NCBI RefSeq assembly: GCF_006874475.1 | Contig: NZ_VIRM01000015.1 | Coordinates: 1 to 64,000, forward strand | DNA: 64,000 nt | DNA from: Microbispora hainanensis | GTDB taxonomy: Bacteria > Actinomycetota > Actinomycetes > Streptosporangiales > Streptosporangiaceae | Direction: 5' to 3' | Shown: positions 34,517-42,196 of the stretch, one piece after another | Numbering within the stretch: position 1 is the first letter of the stretch | Layout: each line of letters begins with the position of its first letter | Made by a program: the position numbers and the translations under genes | Notes under the pieces: model-generated | Seen by the model: the letters and a program-made list of their open reading frames with translations, nothing else | Database searches by the model: none | Told to the model about the DNA's origin: nothing

Positions 34517-34993
34517 ATGAGGACCCACTTCGCGGAAGTCCTGGCCCGCGAGAACGCATGTCTGGCCGGAGTCACAGACGGGGCGAAGCTGGCCGGTTGG
34601 CGCCGCCGGGTCGTCGAGGAGCTCATGACCCCCAGGTCGCCGTACGTGTTCGCGCTGAGACAAACAGGTGACGGCGCTGAGCGAGCCGACTTCCTTGATC
34701 GGTGGCGCGAGCTCATCGCCGAGACCCTGGACCGGTTGCTGCAGTCCGGTGCGACGGGCGGCACACATTGCTCCTCGGGCCAGGCTGCCCGGAGGGCCGA
34801 TGCCGACCCTCATAAGACCGCGGTGCTGATTCTCGCGGCGCTGCACGGGGGCAGCACCCTGAGCCGGATCGCGAAAGATCCTTGGCCGCTCAACGCCGCG
34901 CTCGACCTCGCGCTCGCACCTTTTACGGCAACCGAGGACAACAGCCCAGCAAGGACGGTAATGAGTAGCCCGATCGGTAACATGAGCCCGTGA
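34517..34993 (+). CDS. TetR C-terminal-domain protein without a DNA-binding domain
   Basis: The 158-aa product matches only the ligand-binding half of TetR regulators, notably AALHGGSTLSRIAKDPWPLNAALDLALAP near the C-terminus. No helix-turn-helix is present upstream in frame. It nevertheless has a strong GGGAGGG RBS and a 4-nt overlap with the full TetR gene. It may be a truncated regulator or a genuine partner. A 5' deletion that removed the HTH is the simpler view. Confidence 0.6.
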   Translation: MRTHFAEVLARENACLAGVTDGAKLAGWRRRVVEELMTPRSPYVFALRQTGDGAERADFLDRWRELIAETLDRLLQSGATGGTHCSSGQAARRADADPHKTAVLILAALHGGSTLSRIAKDPWPLNAALDLALAPFTATEDNSPARTVMSSPIGNMSP

Positions 34994-35619
34994 TGACGAC
35001 CGCTGACTCGCACAACGGCAGACGCCTGACGGCGCGCGGTGCAAAGACGCGGACAAGGATCGTCACCGCGGCAAGCGACCTGATGTACGTAAAAGGAGTC
35101 AGGGCTACCACGCTTGATGACGTGCTGGCGGCGAGCGGAGTCAGCAAGTCGCAGTTGTACCACCACTTCGACGGCAAGGACGCGCTCGTGCGGGCCGTCA
35201 TCGACCACGTGGGAGAACGCGTCATCGAGCGCGAGCGCGAGGCCCTCGGCCATGTCTCGACGATCCGGGGCCTGCGACGCTGGCGGGACGCGTTGGTCCA
35301 GAACAACGCCCTTCGGCATGGCGCCTACGGCTGTGCGCTCGGCTCGCTGGCCTCCGAGGTCTCCGATCACGACGCTCTCGCACGCCAAGCCCTGTCTCGG
35401 CTGTTCACCGAATGGCAGGGACTCCTGGCAGGCGTGTTGCGACGGCTTCAAGACGGTGGCGGGCTCGCGCCCGAGGCGTCGGCGGACCAGCTCGCGACCG
35501 GGCTCATCGCCGCCCTCCAGGGCGGGTACATGCTGGCCCAGACCGCGCGCGATGTCACACCGATGGCGACGGCACTCGACATGGCGCTCGCGCACATCGA
35601 GAGCCTGTCGAAAGGCTGA
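34990..35619 (+). CDS. TetR-family transcriptional regulator
   Basis: The 209-aa regulator has an N-terminal HTH TTLDDVLAASGVSKSQLYHHF and an all-helical ligand domain. It is co-transcribed with the preceding gene (GTGATG start overlaps the TGA). It is the best candidate in the window for the protein binding TTGGACTA-N4-GTCC, because site B lies in its own promoter. The predicted regulon is site A (nitroreductase/quinone reductase), site C (molybdopterin oxidoreductase operon) and site D (zinc-finger sigma-like gene). Confidence 0.9.
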   Translation: MMTTADSHNGRRLTARGAKTRTRIVTAASDLMYVKGVRATTLDDVLAASGVSKSQLYHHFDGKDALVRAVIDHVGERVIEREREALGHVSTIRGLRRWRDALVQNNALRHGAYGCALGSLASEVSDHDALARQALSRLFTEWQGLLAGVLRRLQDGGGLAPEASADQLATGLIAALQGGYMLAQTARDVTPMATALDMALAHIESLSKG

Positions 35620-35779
35620 GCTCGTCGCCGGACGGTCGCGGATGGGAGCCGGAGTCGCGGGCTGAGCGCACGCCCTGCCCGGAACCCGAGTAAGCCGGCG
35701 GCCGAGCTACCGATGGCGGCAGGGCCGGGTCGCGTGACGAAGCGCTCGGGCTCGGCGGTGACCTGCGGATCGTCGTTGC

Positions 35780-36133
35780 TCACCGCTCGCGGTTCGTGTC
35801 CCGGGCGGTGCGAGTGGCGATGAAAGCCGAGCGGTTGACGTCGACGGCGTCCTTCCATTCGGGGTGGTCTTCGACGTAGTCGGCGACGAACCCGCAGTAG
35901 ACGCCGGCCTTCTGGGTGTGGCTCTGGCTCAGATCTTCGAGCGCGTAGCGCGCCAGGGCCGAGGCGACGCCTCGATGCCGCTGGTCCGGGTCCACGTAGG
36001 AGTGCGTGAGCGAGATCCGCCCACCGGTCGTCTCGTACGCGAGACTGCCGACGACCTGACCGTCGATCAGTGCCTCGTACAGGCGCATGGTCTCGTCCTT
36101 GCGCACCTCGACGGCGGCCGGTGATCGCTTCAT
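35780..36133 (-). CDS. GNAT N-acetyltransferase (YjdJ/NATD type)
   Basis: The 117-aa minimal acetyltransferase shows ISLTHSYVDPDQRHRGVASAL, in which the RHRGVAS loop is the acetyl-CoA-binding P-loop-like motif. The second half includes CGFVADYVEDHPEW, typical of the yjdJ/NATD subfamily. The ATG is at 36133; the 5' extension is shadow sequence. It is the last gene of the molybdopterin oxidoreductase cluster. Substrate is unknown. Confidence 0.85.
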   Translation of the reverse strand: MKRSPAAVEVRKDETMRLYEALIDGQVVGSLAYETTGGRISLTHSYVDPDQRHRGVASALARYALEDLSQSHTQKAGVYCGFVADYVEDHPEWKDAVDVNRSAFIATRTARDTNRER

Positions 36134-36180
36134 GCTGTCCTCTCGTCTCGTTCGTCTCAATGGGGGGACTGCCCCGCTTG

Positions 36181-36486
36181 TCAGATCTCGATCTGAACCT
36201 GACGCCTGTCGAACGCGACATAGCCACTGAAGTCGCGGCCGACACGGGCCGCCGCCGACTCCTTGATGTCCGGGTAGGACCACGCCCCGTCGCTGAGCAC
36301 CGTCTCGCCGGCCACGACGTCGTGATACTGCGCCCTCCCCTTCCACGGGCAGGTGTAGGGCGTCGGGCTGTCGCGGAGCACGCCCGCCCCGACCGAGTCA
36401 GGCGGGAAGTAGACGTTCCCCTCTATCCTGACCACCGCGTCGTTCGCGGCCTCGGCCACCACGGTCTCCCCCACCACTGCCCGCAT
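36181..36486 (-). CDS. DUF427 protein
   Basis: The 101-aa protein carries the DUF427 signature: NVYFPPDSV, TPYTCPWKGRAQYHDVV and AWSYPDIKESAA. The family is a small beta-barrel often found beside oxidoreductases. No enzymatic role is established. It lies in the same-strand cluster 35780-38258. Confidence 0.9.
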   Translation of the reverse strand: MRAVVGETVVAEAANDAVVRIEGNVYFPPDSVGAGVLRDSPTPYTCPWKGRAQYHDVVAGETVLSDGAWSYPDIKESAAARVGRDFSGYVAFDRRQVQIEI

Positions 36487-36530
36487 GTCTCTTTCCTCTC
36501 ATCGATCCTTTGGCCGGCCGGTGGTCGCGG

Positions 36531-36851
36531 TCAGGCGCGACCCGGGGCGGGCGAGAACAACCACGAGCTGGAGCCCGAGAGGTCGAGCCACGTGCCGCGA
36601 GGTGTCCTGGCCACCCGGGCGACCATCGCCTCACACTCGCGACAGCGCAGCACGGTGCCCGGTCCGCCCATGTAGGCAGGCAACTGTCCGAATGCCTGTG
36701 CGGCGCCGCAGCCGGCGCAGCGGACAGTGGCGATGGTCGGGTCGCCCGCGAGGATCCCGGCGAACTCGCCGGCAGCGGCGTTGCCGTCCAAAACCGCGCC
36801 TGACCCGGCGCCGCCCTCGGGCGCGGCCGGGGTCGAGAAATCCCAGGTCAT
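36531..36851 (-). CDS. DUF6510 zinc-ribbon protein
   Basis: The 106-aa product has CAGC and CREC knuckles about 26 residues apart, forming a zinc ribbon, and an N-terminal segment LDGNAAAGEFAGIL typical of the small proteins found next to sulfite-oxidase-like genes. The ATG at 36851 overlaps the flavin reductase stop by 4 nt, so it belongs to that operon. It may be a metal-binding accessory. Confidence 0.82.
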   Translation of the reverse strand: MTWDFSTPAAPEGGAGSGAVLDGNAAAGEFAGILAGDPTIATVRCAGCGAAQAFGQLPAYMGGPGTVLRCRECEAMVARVARTPRGTWLDLSGSSSWLFSPAPGRA

Positions 36852-37669
36852 CGAGTAACTCCTGTCGCTCCGAATCGTTCCGTACGTATGCGATCTTCGG
36901 GGTATCCCGTCGTGCGGAGCAGCCGTGTGGCGTGGTCGACGAAGCCGGAGGGCCCGCACACGTAGACCCGGGCCGCCAGAGGCTCCGGCCACGCGGACGG
37001 AGGCCGGATGTCCTCGACCGTGAGGTGGGAGGCGGGACGGGGATGCCCGTCGGGGACCTTGCGCGTGTAGACGAGGCGCACTTCCGCGGACCCCGGCGCG
37101 GACGGATCGGCCGACATCTCTTCCAGTTCGGGGCCGTACATGAGGTCGCGAGGGCCGCGAAGCGAATACACGAGCATCGTCCGCGTCGGGTCCCCCGCTC
37201 GCTTCCGGGCCCGCACCATGGTGACCAGCGGCACCACCCCTGATCCGCCGGCGATCAGGAGCACCGGGCCGTCCCCGATGGACGGGTCGCCCGGCTCCCA
37301 GACGAACCATCCGCCGATGGGCCCGCGCACGTCGAGCTCGTCACCGATCTCCATGGTCTCCACCAGGTAGGGCGACACCTCGCCGTGGGGCAGGAGGTCG
37401 ACGGTGATCGCGACGCGGCCGGGCGTGGCGGGCTCGGCCAACGAGTAGCTCCGCTGGGCCGAGTAGCCGTCCGCCGCTGTGAGACGGATATCCACGTGCT
37501 GACCGGGCAGATGTCCGGTCCAGCCGGGCACATGGAGATCAAGTGTCCGGGAATGCCAGGACTGCGAGTGCACACCGACGAGCGTTGCCTTGCGCCAGCG
37601 ATTCCCCGCCGGCGGAGTGGCTGCTACGGAGCTTTCGGCCGGGCCCTCGGTCGTGTCGGTGTCAGTCAC
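36848..37669 (-). CDS. Ferredoxin-NADP reductase-like FAD oxidoreductase
   Basis: The 273-aa product has an FAD-binding barrel with RSYSLAEPA, then an NAD(P)-binding domain with GGSGVVPLVTMVRARKRAG and the C-terminal VYVCGPSGFVDHA. No plant-type 2Fe-2S domain is present. The start is GTG at 37669, overlapping the molybdopterin oxidoreductase gene by 8 bp. It presumably supplies or accepts electrons for that enzyme. Confidence 0.9.
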   Translation of the reverse strand: MTDTDTTEGPAESSVAATPPAGNRWRKATLVGVHSQSWHSRTLDLHVPGWTGHLPGQHVDIRLTAADGYSAQRSYSLAEPATPGRVAITVDLLPHGEVSPYLVETMEIGDELDVRGPIGGWFVWEPGDPSIGDGPVLLIAGGSGVVPLVTMVRARKRAGDPTRTMLVYSLRGPRDLMYGPELEEMSADPSAPGSAEVRLVYTRKVPDGHPRPASHLTVEDIRPPSAWPEPLAARVYVCGPSGFVDHATRLLRTTGYPEDRIRTERFGATGVTR

Positions 37670-38258
37670 CGGCGTACCGCTCCTCGCGCCACGGGTCGCC
37701 GTACGTGTGATAGCCGAAGCTCTCCCAGAAGCCCGGCTCGTCGGAACGCTGCATGGTGATGCCCTTCACCCACTTCGCGGACTTCCAGAAGTAGAGGTGC
37801 GGCACCAGGAGCCTGGCCGGGCCACCATGCTCGGCGTGAAGCGGCTCTCCCTCGAACTCGTACACGATCCAGGCCTTGCCGTCGACCAGGTCCTCCAGAG
37901 GGAGGTTCGTGGTGTAGCCGCCGTACGAATGGACCATCGCGTATTCGTCGTCGGTCTCGACGTCCTCGAAGAAGGTGTCGAGCGCGACGCCCCGCCACCG
38001 GGTGCCGAGTTTCGTCCACCGGGTCACGCAGTGGATATCAACGGTGATCTCCTCGGAGGGCAGGGCCATCATCTGGTCCCAGCTCCACCGCCTCGGCTCG
38101 CCGATCTCAGGCGTGATGGTGAAGCTCCATCTCTCCGTCGGGATCAGCTGCGTCGGCCCGGCCGTCAGCACGGGGAATCCGTGGGTCAGATGCTGGCCGG
38201 GCGGCAGATCGGCGGCCCGCGGGTCGTGATGGCCGAAGAAGCCACGCGAGATGGTCAC
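37662..38258 (-). CDS. Sulfite-oxidase-like molybdopterin oxidoreductase
   Basis: The 198-aa single-domain enzyme is of the SUOX/MsrP (YedY) class. The Moco-ligating Cys is in ITVDIHCVTRWTKLGTRWRG, and the segment YTTNLPLEDL plus LLVPHLYFWKSAKWVKGI match the fold. There is no Tat signal and no dimerisation domain, so it is likely cytoplasmic, unlike classical MsrP. The start is GTG at 38258. It heads an operon with a flavin reductase, DUF6510, DUF427 and a GNAT gene, under site C. Confidence 0.9.
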   Translation of the reverse strand: MTISRGFFGHHDPRAADLPPGQHLTHGFPVLTAGPTQLIPTERWSFTITPEIGEPRRWSWDQMMALPSEEITVDIHCVTRWTKLGTRWRGVALDTFFEDVETDDEYAMVHSYGGYTTNLPLEDLVDGKAWIVYEFEGEPLHAEHGGPARLLVPHLYFWKSAKWVKGITMQRSDEPGFWESFGYHTYGDPWREERYAGD

Positions 38259-38297
38259 CCTGTGCTCTCTTCCAGACCCAACGGTCTACCTCGTGAT

Positions 38298-38313
38298 GGA
38301 CCCTTTAGTCCAA
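38298..38313. promoter_or_regulatory. Shared palindromic operator, site C
   Basis: The reverse complement reads TTGGACTAAAGGGTCC, 40 bp upstream of the molybdopterin oxidoreductase start, and belongs to the set at 28705, 34454 and 38406. Confidence 0.65.
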
Positions 38314-38405
38314 CTTATGGTTCCGCCGCAACCGGTGTCAAAGCGTACTTAGTGCAGCATGCACCGCACTCACTCCTGAGAGGAGGCCGTGCTAGATTGC
38401 GGAAC

Positions 38406-38421
38406 TTGGACTATACAGACC
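38406..38421. promoter_or_regulatory. Shared palindromic operator, site D
   Basis: TTGGACTATACAGACC has one mismatch in the right half-site. It lies in the same divergent promoter as site C, 97 bp upstream of the GTG start of the zinc-finger sigma-like gene. Confidence 0.6.
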
Positions 38422-38517
38422 AGACTCCGACGAGACGGCCGAGGGAGGCGGGCTGTCGATCGATGCCTCCGGCCGACGGTGTCGTGGTGCGACCCGGCGA
38501 ACCGAGAAGGTGACTCC

Positions 38518-39357
38518 GTGACTGATGGCAGATGCTCCGACGTGGTGCGATTCGGCGGCGATCTCGGGCCGGTGCCGGAACGCCTTCGGGATTCGCTGAC
38601 CGCTCATGTGGCCGGCTGCCCGGACTGCGCGTCGTATGTCGCACAGATCGCCATGACCCGCGAGCTCCTTGGACGGAGCTCCGGTCCCGGCGGTGTCCGG
38701 AACGACCTGGCCGACGACGCGATGCCGGTGGCGGAGGAGTCTCCGGCGACGGGCGCCGAGGCCTTGCGCAGTGCTCTCCTCGCGCGTGCCGAACTGCTCG
38801 ACCCCGCGAACGCCGAGGACCTCGTCCAGCGATCGCTGGAAGTGGGCCTTGCTCTGCAACGCCGAGACTCCCGCCCGCGAGGGATCGCCGAGCTGACCAC
38901 GATCATGCACACGCTCAGTGATGCGCAAATGCGGCTGGACGGCCGCACGACGCCCGCCGTCGACGTCGACGCGGCCGCCCGAGCCCAGGCGGGCTCACTC
39001 GACGACCTCAACAGCGATGCCGATGAGCCCGAGCTCTTCTACCCGGACCTCTACCCCGCTGAGGACGGGATCGACGGGTGGGTCGACGGCCCGAGCCAGT
39101 GGCGCTACGGCGCCGAGATCCTGGGCCCGGAGGAAACGGACGAGACCGGAGAGGTGTACGACCTGGTCGACAAGGCACTCGGCGAACTGCCCGAGCCGCT
39201 CGGCGACCTTCTCGCGCTCGTCGACATACAGGGCTACCCGCCGGCCAGCGCGGCGCGGGCACTCGGACTCGACGAGCTCTCGGCGACGGCCGCCCTGGCA
39301 CGCGCCCGGAACCACGTCCGTGGCCGTCTCGGCGAGTATCTGCGTGGCGCCGAGTAG
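38518..39357 (+). CDS. Sigma-like protein with an N-terminal zinc-binding anti-sigma motif
   Basis: The 279-aa product starts with an anti-sigma ZAS motif, HVAGCPDC (H-x3-C-x2-C), near residue 28. The middle has a weak sigma region 2 (RAELLDPANAEDLVQRSLEVGL). The C-terminus looks like ECF region 4 (LGELPEPLGDLLALVDIQGY, then ALGLDELSATAALARARNHV). The order is therefore zinc finger first, sigma-like second. The GTG at 38518 with GAGAAGG upstream is preferred over the ATG at 38389, since that would place operator D inside the gene. It could be a redox- or metal-sensing sigma variant. Confidence 0.7.
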   Translation: MTDGRCSDVVRFGGDLGPVPERLRDSLTAHVAGCPDCASYVAQIAMTRELLGRSSGPGGVRNDLADDAMPVAEESPATGAEALRSALLARAELLDPANAEDLVQRSLEVGLALQRRDSRPRGIAELTTIMHTLSDAQMRLDGRTTPAVDVDAAARAQAGSLDDLNSDADEPELFYPDLYPAEDGIDGWVDGPSQWRYGAEILGPEETDETGEVYDLVDKALGELPEPLGDLLALVDIQGYPPASAARALGLDELSATAALARARNHVRGRLGEYLRGAE

Positions 39358-39556
39358 ACCATGATTCGATACGGCGAGACCCGGCCCGCGCGAGCGATGG
39401 TCGAGACGGTCCGGACGTCGCCGGGGTCGCGGCCGTCCGGGGGTGGCCGCACCATAGGAGCCCAGCAGGGGCGGCGGCGACCTGCGATGCGGCCCACAGG
39501 TCGCCGCCGCTTCGTCCCTGGCCCCGGCAGGCCCGTGACCACGCCTTCGAGGTGAC

Positions 39557-39724
39557 TCAGTCAGGGACGATGAACCCGCGCTGACAGGCGCGTACCAGCC
39601 GGCGGGGCACCAGGAGCTCGCGTCCGTTCACGGTGATCGGCACCAGGTCCGGGGGAGTCGCCTTCCACTGGCTCCGGCGGTGGCGGGTGTTGCTGCGCGA
39701 GGTTCTGCGCTTGGGAACGGCCAC
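39557..39724 (-). CDS. rpmF: Ribosomal protein L32, zinc-free paralogue
   Basis: The 55-aa L32 starts [20 protein letters not shown] and contains [16 protein letters not shown]. The four-Cys ribbon of zinc-binding L32 is absent; a single Cys remains. The start is GTG at 39724, overlapping the rpsN stop region. It is the last gene of the minus-strand Zur-controlled operon. Confidence 0.9.
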   Translation of the reverse strand: MAVPKRRTSRSNTRHRRSQWKATPPDLVPITVNGRELLVPRRLVRACQRGFIVPD

Positions 39725-39726
39725 GA

Positions 39727-40026
39727 TCACCAGCTCGCTTTCGTCACGCCCGGCAGTTCGCCCCGATGGGCCATCTGACGGAACCGGATCCGGGACAGCC
39801 CGAACGTGCCGAGATACCCCCGCGGGCGGCCGTCGACGGAGTCGCGGTTGCGCACGCGGGTCGCGCTCGCGTCCCGCGGCTGGCGCGCCAGCTCGCGTAC
39901 GGCCGATGCCCGCTCGTCCGGAGTGCCGGTGCGTACGGCCTCCTTCAGCTCGGCGCGCCGCCGGGCGTAGCGGGCGACCCCGGCCCTGCGTCTCTCGTTG
40001 GCGGCGATCTTGCTCTTCTTGGCCAT
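39727..40026 (-). CDS. rpsN: Ribosomal protein S14, zinc-free paralogue
   Basis: The 99-aa S14 is of the long, cysteine-free (C-minus) form: [14 protein letters not shown] at the start and [25 protein letters not shown] at the end. The short zinc-binding S14 would have CxxC-x13-CxxC. It substitutes for the zinc form during zinc starvation. It shares one base with the rpmB stop. Confidence 0.95.
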   Translation of the reverse strand: MAKKSKIAANERRRAGVARYARRRAELKEAVRTGTPDERASAVRELARQPRDASATRVRNRDSVDGRPRGYLGTFGLSRIRFRQMAHRGELPGVTKASW

Positions 40027-40262
40027 CAGATCCTCTCCCCCCGGGCCCGGATCCGGGCGACGGCGGCCTCGATGCCGATCTTGTCGACGGTCCTGATCGC
40101 CCGGGCGCTGAGCGTGAGCCGTACATGGCGGTTCTCACTGGGCAGCCAGTAGCGGCGGTGCTGGATATTGGGGTTCCACCGCCGGCGGGTGCGCCGATGG
40201 GAGTGGGAGACGCGGTTGCCGAAGACCGGCGCGGCTCCCGTGAGCTGGCAGTGCGCCGGCAT
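40026..40262 (-). CDS. rpmB: Ribosomal protein L28, zinc-free paralogue
   Basis: The 78-aa L28 reads [20 protein letters not shown] at the start, with [10 protein letters not shown] and [17 protein letters not shown] further on. Cys pairs of the zinc form are missing (one Cys remains at position 5). It is packed tightly between rpmE2 and rpsN with overlapping start and stop codons. Confidence 0.95.
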   Translation of the reverse strand: MPAHCQLTGAAPVFGNRVSHSHRRTRRRWNPNIQHRRYWLPSENRHVRLTLSARAIRTVDKIGIEAAVARIRARGERI

Positions 40263-40507
40263 CAGGCCCTCCCGTAGCGCTGGTTGAACCGCTCGACCCG
40301 GCCGGCGGTGTCGAGCACCCTGCTGCGCCCGGTGTAGAAGGGGTGGCTCGCCGAGGAGACGTCGACGTCCACCACAGGGTAGGTGTTGCCGTCCTCCCAC
40401 TCGATCGTCTTGGCGCTGGTGACGGTCGAGCGGGTGAGGAAGGCGAACCCGGCGCCCGGGTCGCGGAACACGACCGGGTGGTAGTCGGGGTGGATGCCCT
40501 TCTTCAT
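40262..40507 (-). CDS. rpmE2: Ribosomal protein L31 type B
   Basis: The 81-aa L31 is type [21 protein letters not shown] and [20 protein letters not shown]. It lacks the CxxC of type A. It is a classical Zur-regulated gene whose product displaces zinc-containing L31 and frees zinc. The ATG at 40507 overlaps the rpmG TGA. Confidence 0.96.
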   Translation of the reverse strand: MKKGIHPDYHPVVFRDPGAGFAFLTRSTVTSAKTIEWEDGNTYPVVDVDVSSASHPFYTGRSRVLDTAGRVERFNQRYGRA

Positions 40508-40668
40508 CGTTCCTCCCGGAATGTGACGTGCCTGCGGATGATCGGGTCGTACTTGCGGAGCGTGAGCCTGTCGGGGTCGTTTCTGCGGTTCTTGCGGGTC
40601 ACGTACGTGTAGCCGGTTCCCGCGCTCGATCGCAGCTTGACCACCGGGCGTAGCTCGTTTCTGGCCAT
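40504..40668 (-). CDS. rpmG: Ribosomal protein L33, zinc-free paralogue
   Basis: The 54-aa L33 reads [20 protein letters not shown], then [22 protein letters not shown], without the four cysteines of the zinc form. It is the first gene of the minus-strand operon; its ATG at 40668 lies about 30 bp from the Zur box. Confidence 0.95.
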   Translation of the reverse strand: MARNELRPVVKLRSSAGTGYTYVTRKNRRNDPDRLTLRKYDPIIRRHVTFREER

Positions 40669-40699
40669 GGGCCGTTCCTCTCTCGCCGTCGGTATGTGT

Positions 40700-40724
40700 A
40701 ATGATAACGATAATCATTTTCATT
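40700..40724. promoter_or_regulatory. Zur box between divergent operons
   Basis: TGATAACGATAATCATTTTC and flanks form the familiar AT-rich Zur palindrome (TGAAAATGATTATCGTTATCA on the other strand, one copy). It is a single site between rpmG (left) and the cobW-like gene (right), so zinc-loaded Zur should silence both operons. Confidence 0.9.
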
Positions 40725-40744
40725 CCGGCAACCCGGAGGCCTCC

Positions 40745-41908
40745 ATGTCCACCCCCGTCGTCCTGGTCGCGGGCCTGCACGCCTCTGCTCGCACGGCCGT
40801 CGTCGATCGACTCCTGCGCGACCATCCCGGCTCCGTCGCCGTCCACCACGACCTGCGGGAGGTGACCGCCGACCGGGTGCAGCGCGTGGTGCGCGACGCC
40901 TCCACCGTGCTCGGCCTGGCCGACGTACGGCTCGCGCACGGCTGTGTCACCTGCACCGTCCGCGAGGACCTGCTCCCTCAGCTGGTGCGGCACGCCGCCG
41001 CCGCGTCGCTGCTCGTGGTCGACCTGTGGGACTCGGTCGAGCCGCGCTCGGTCGCCGAGGCGCTCGACTGCGAGGAGGCCCACGACATCCTGCGGCTGAC
41101 CTGCGTGCTGACCGCGCTGCACGCCGAGCACATGCCCGTCGACATCACCCGCGGCGACCGCCTCCGCGAGACCGGCCAGATCGCCGCGGCCGGTGACCGG
41201 CGCTTTCTCGCCGAGGTCCTGGCCCGGCAGATCGAGTACGCGACCGCCCTGACCGTGCACGGCGGCGACGAAGAGGACGCGGAGCTCTCCCGCGCCGTGC
41301 TCGCCCACCTCGCGCCCTGCACGCCGATCTTCACCCCGGACTCCACCGCGGTCTCGGCCGCGTCGCTGCCGGACGTGACCGGCGCCCGGCTGTGCACGCG
41401 GGAACTGGCCGAACGCGTCGACCCCGCCACCGCCCAGCTGCCCTGCGACGCCCAGACCGACGAGATCACCACGGTCGTCTGGCACCGGCTGCGCCCGCTG
41501 CACCCCGCCCGCCTGTTCGAGGCCGTGGACGAGCTGGTCACCCGGTCCGTACGCTCCCGCGGGCGGTTCTGGCTGGCCAGCCGGCCTCATCGGTTGCTCG
41601 CCTGGGACGCGGTCGCGGGCATCGTGTCGGTCGAGGACGCCGGGCCCTGGCTGGCCGCGCTGCCGGAGGCCGCCTGGGACATGGTCTCCCCCGCCCGCCG
41701 TACGGCCGCCGGCCTCGACTGGGACCCCGTCACCGGCGACCGGGTCCAGCACCTGGTGTTCACCGGGCCCGACCTCGACCGCGAGCGCGTCCACGCGCTG
41801 CTCGACTCCTGCCTTCTCACCGAGGAGGAGGCACGGGCGGGCTCCGGCGTGTGGGCCGGCTACGACGACCCCTTCGCGCACATCCTCGACCTCAAGGAGA
41901 TCGCATGA
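40745..41908 (+). CDS. CobW/COG0523-like protein of the zinc-starvation operon (Mrf-like), P-loop degenerate
   Basis: The 387-aa product matches the CobW family in its C-terminal domain ([20 protein letters not shown] and [18 protein letters not shown]) and in [12 protein letters not shown]. The latter corresponds to the GCxCC metal motif, though here it is C-x2-C. The N-terminal [18 protein letters not shown] replaces the usual Walker A GxxGxGKT, so GTP binding as in metallochaperones is doubtful. In mycobacteria a related protein (Mrf), encoded in the same zinc-starvation operon, recruits a hibernation factor to C-minus ribosomes. It is coupled to rpsR by ATGA. Confidence 0.85.
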   Translation: MSTPVVLVAGLHASARTAVVDRLLRDHPGSVAVHHDLREVTADRVQRVVRDASTVLGLADVRLAHGCVTCTVREDLLPQLVRHAAAASLLVVDLWDSVEPRSVAEALDCEEAHDILRLTCVLTALHAEHMPVDITRGDRLRETGQIAAAGDRRFLAEVLARQIEYATALTVHGGDEEDAELSRAVLAHLAPCTPIFTPDSTAVSAASLPDVTGARLCTRELAERVDPATAQLPCDAQTDEITTVVWHRLRPLHPARLFEAVDELVTRSVRSRGRFWLASRPHRLLAWDAVAGIVSVEDAGPWLAALPEAAWDMVSPARRTAAGLDWDPVTGDRVQHLVFTGPDLDRERVHALLDSCLLTEEEARAGSGVWAGYDDPFAHILDLKEIA

Positions 41909-42132
41909 AGCCCCGCCGCACCGTCCGGAAGAAGGGCAACCCGCTGCAGGGCGTGAGCCACGTCGACTACAAGGACACCGACCTGCTGCGGAAGTTCATC
42001 TCCGACCGCGGCAAGATCCGCAGCCGCCGCGTCACCGGCGTCACGGTGCAGCAGCAACGCCAGATCGCCCGCGCCGTCAAGAACGCCCGTGAGATGGCGC
42101 TGCTCCCCTACGCCTCCCCGCCGCGTTCCTGA
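41905..42132 (+). CDS. rpsR: Ribosomal protein S18, zinc-free paralogue
   Basis: The 75-aa S18 reads [20 protein letters not shown] and [20 protein letters not shown], without the N-terminal cysteines of the zinc form. The ATG overlaps the stop of the CobW-like gene by 4 nt. Together with L28, L31, L32, L33 and S14 it completes a set of six C-minus proteins. Confidence 0.95.
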   Translation: MKPRRTVRKKGNPLQGVSHVDYKDTDLLRKFISDRGKIRSRRVTGVTVQQQRQIARAVKNAREMALLPYASPPRS

Positions 42133-42196
42133 CCGGCACGGCGCCCCCGGCCCTCGGCGGGCAGACCGTCGACCCGTTCGAACCACAAGGATTGAC

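Noticed and set aside
39557-40668. Tandem short genes as possible toxin-antitoxin or RiPP precursors
   Set aside because: All five match ribosomal proteins clearly and sit behind a Zur box.
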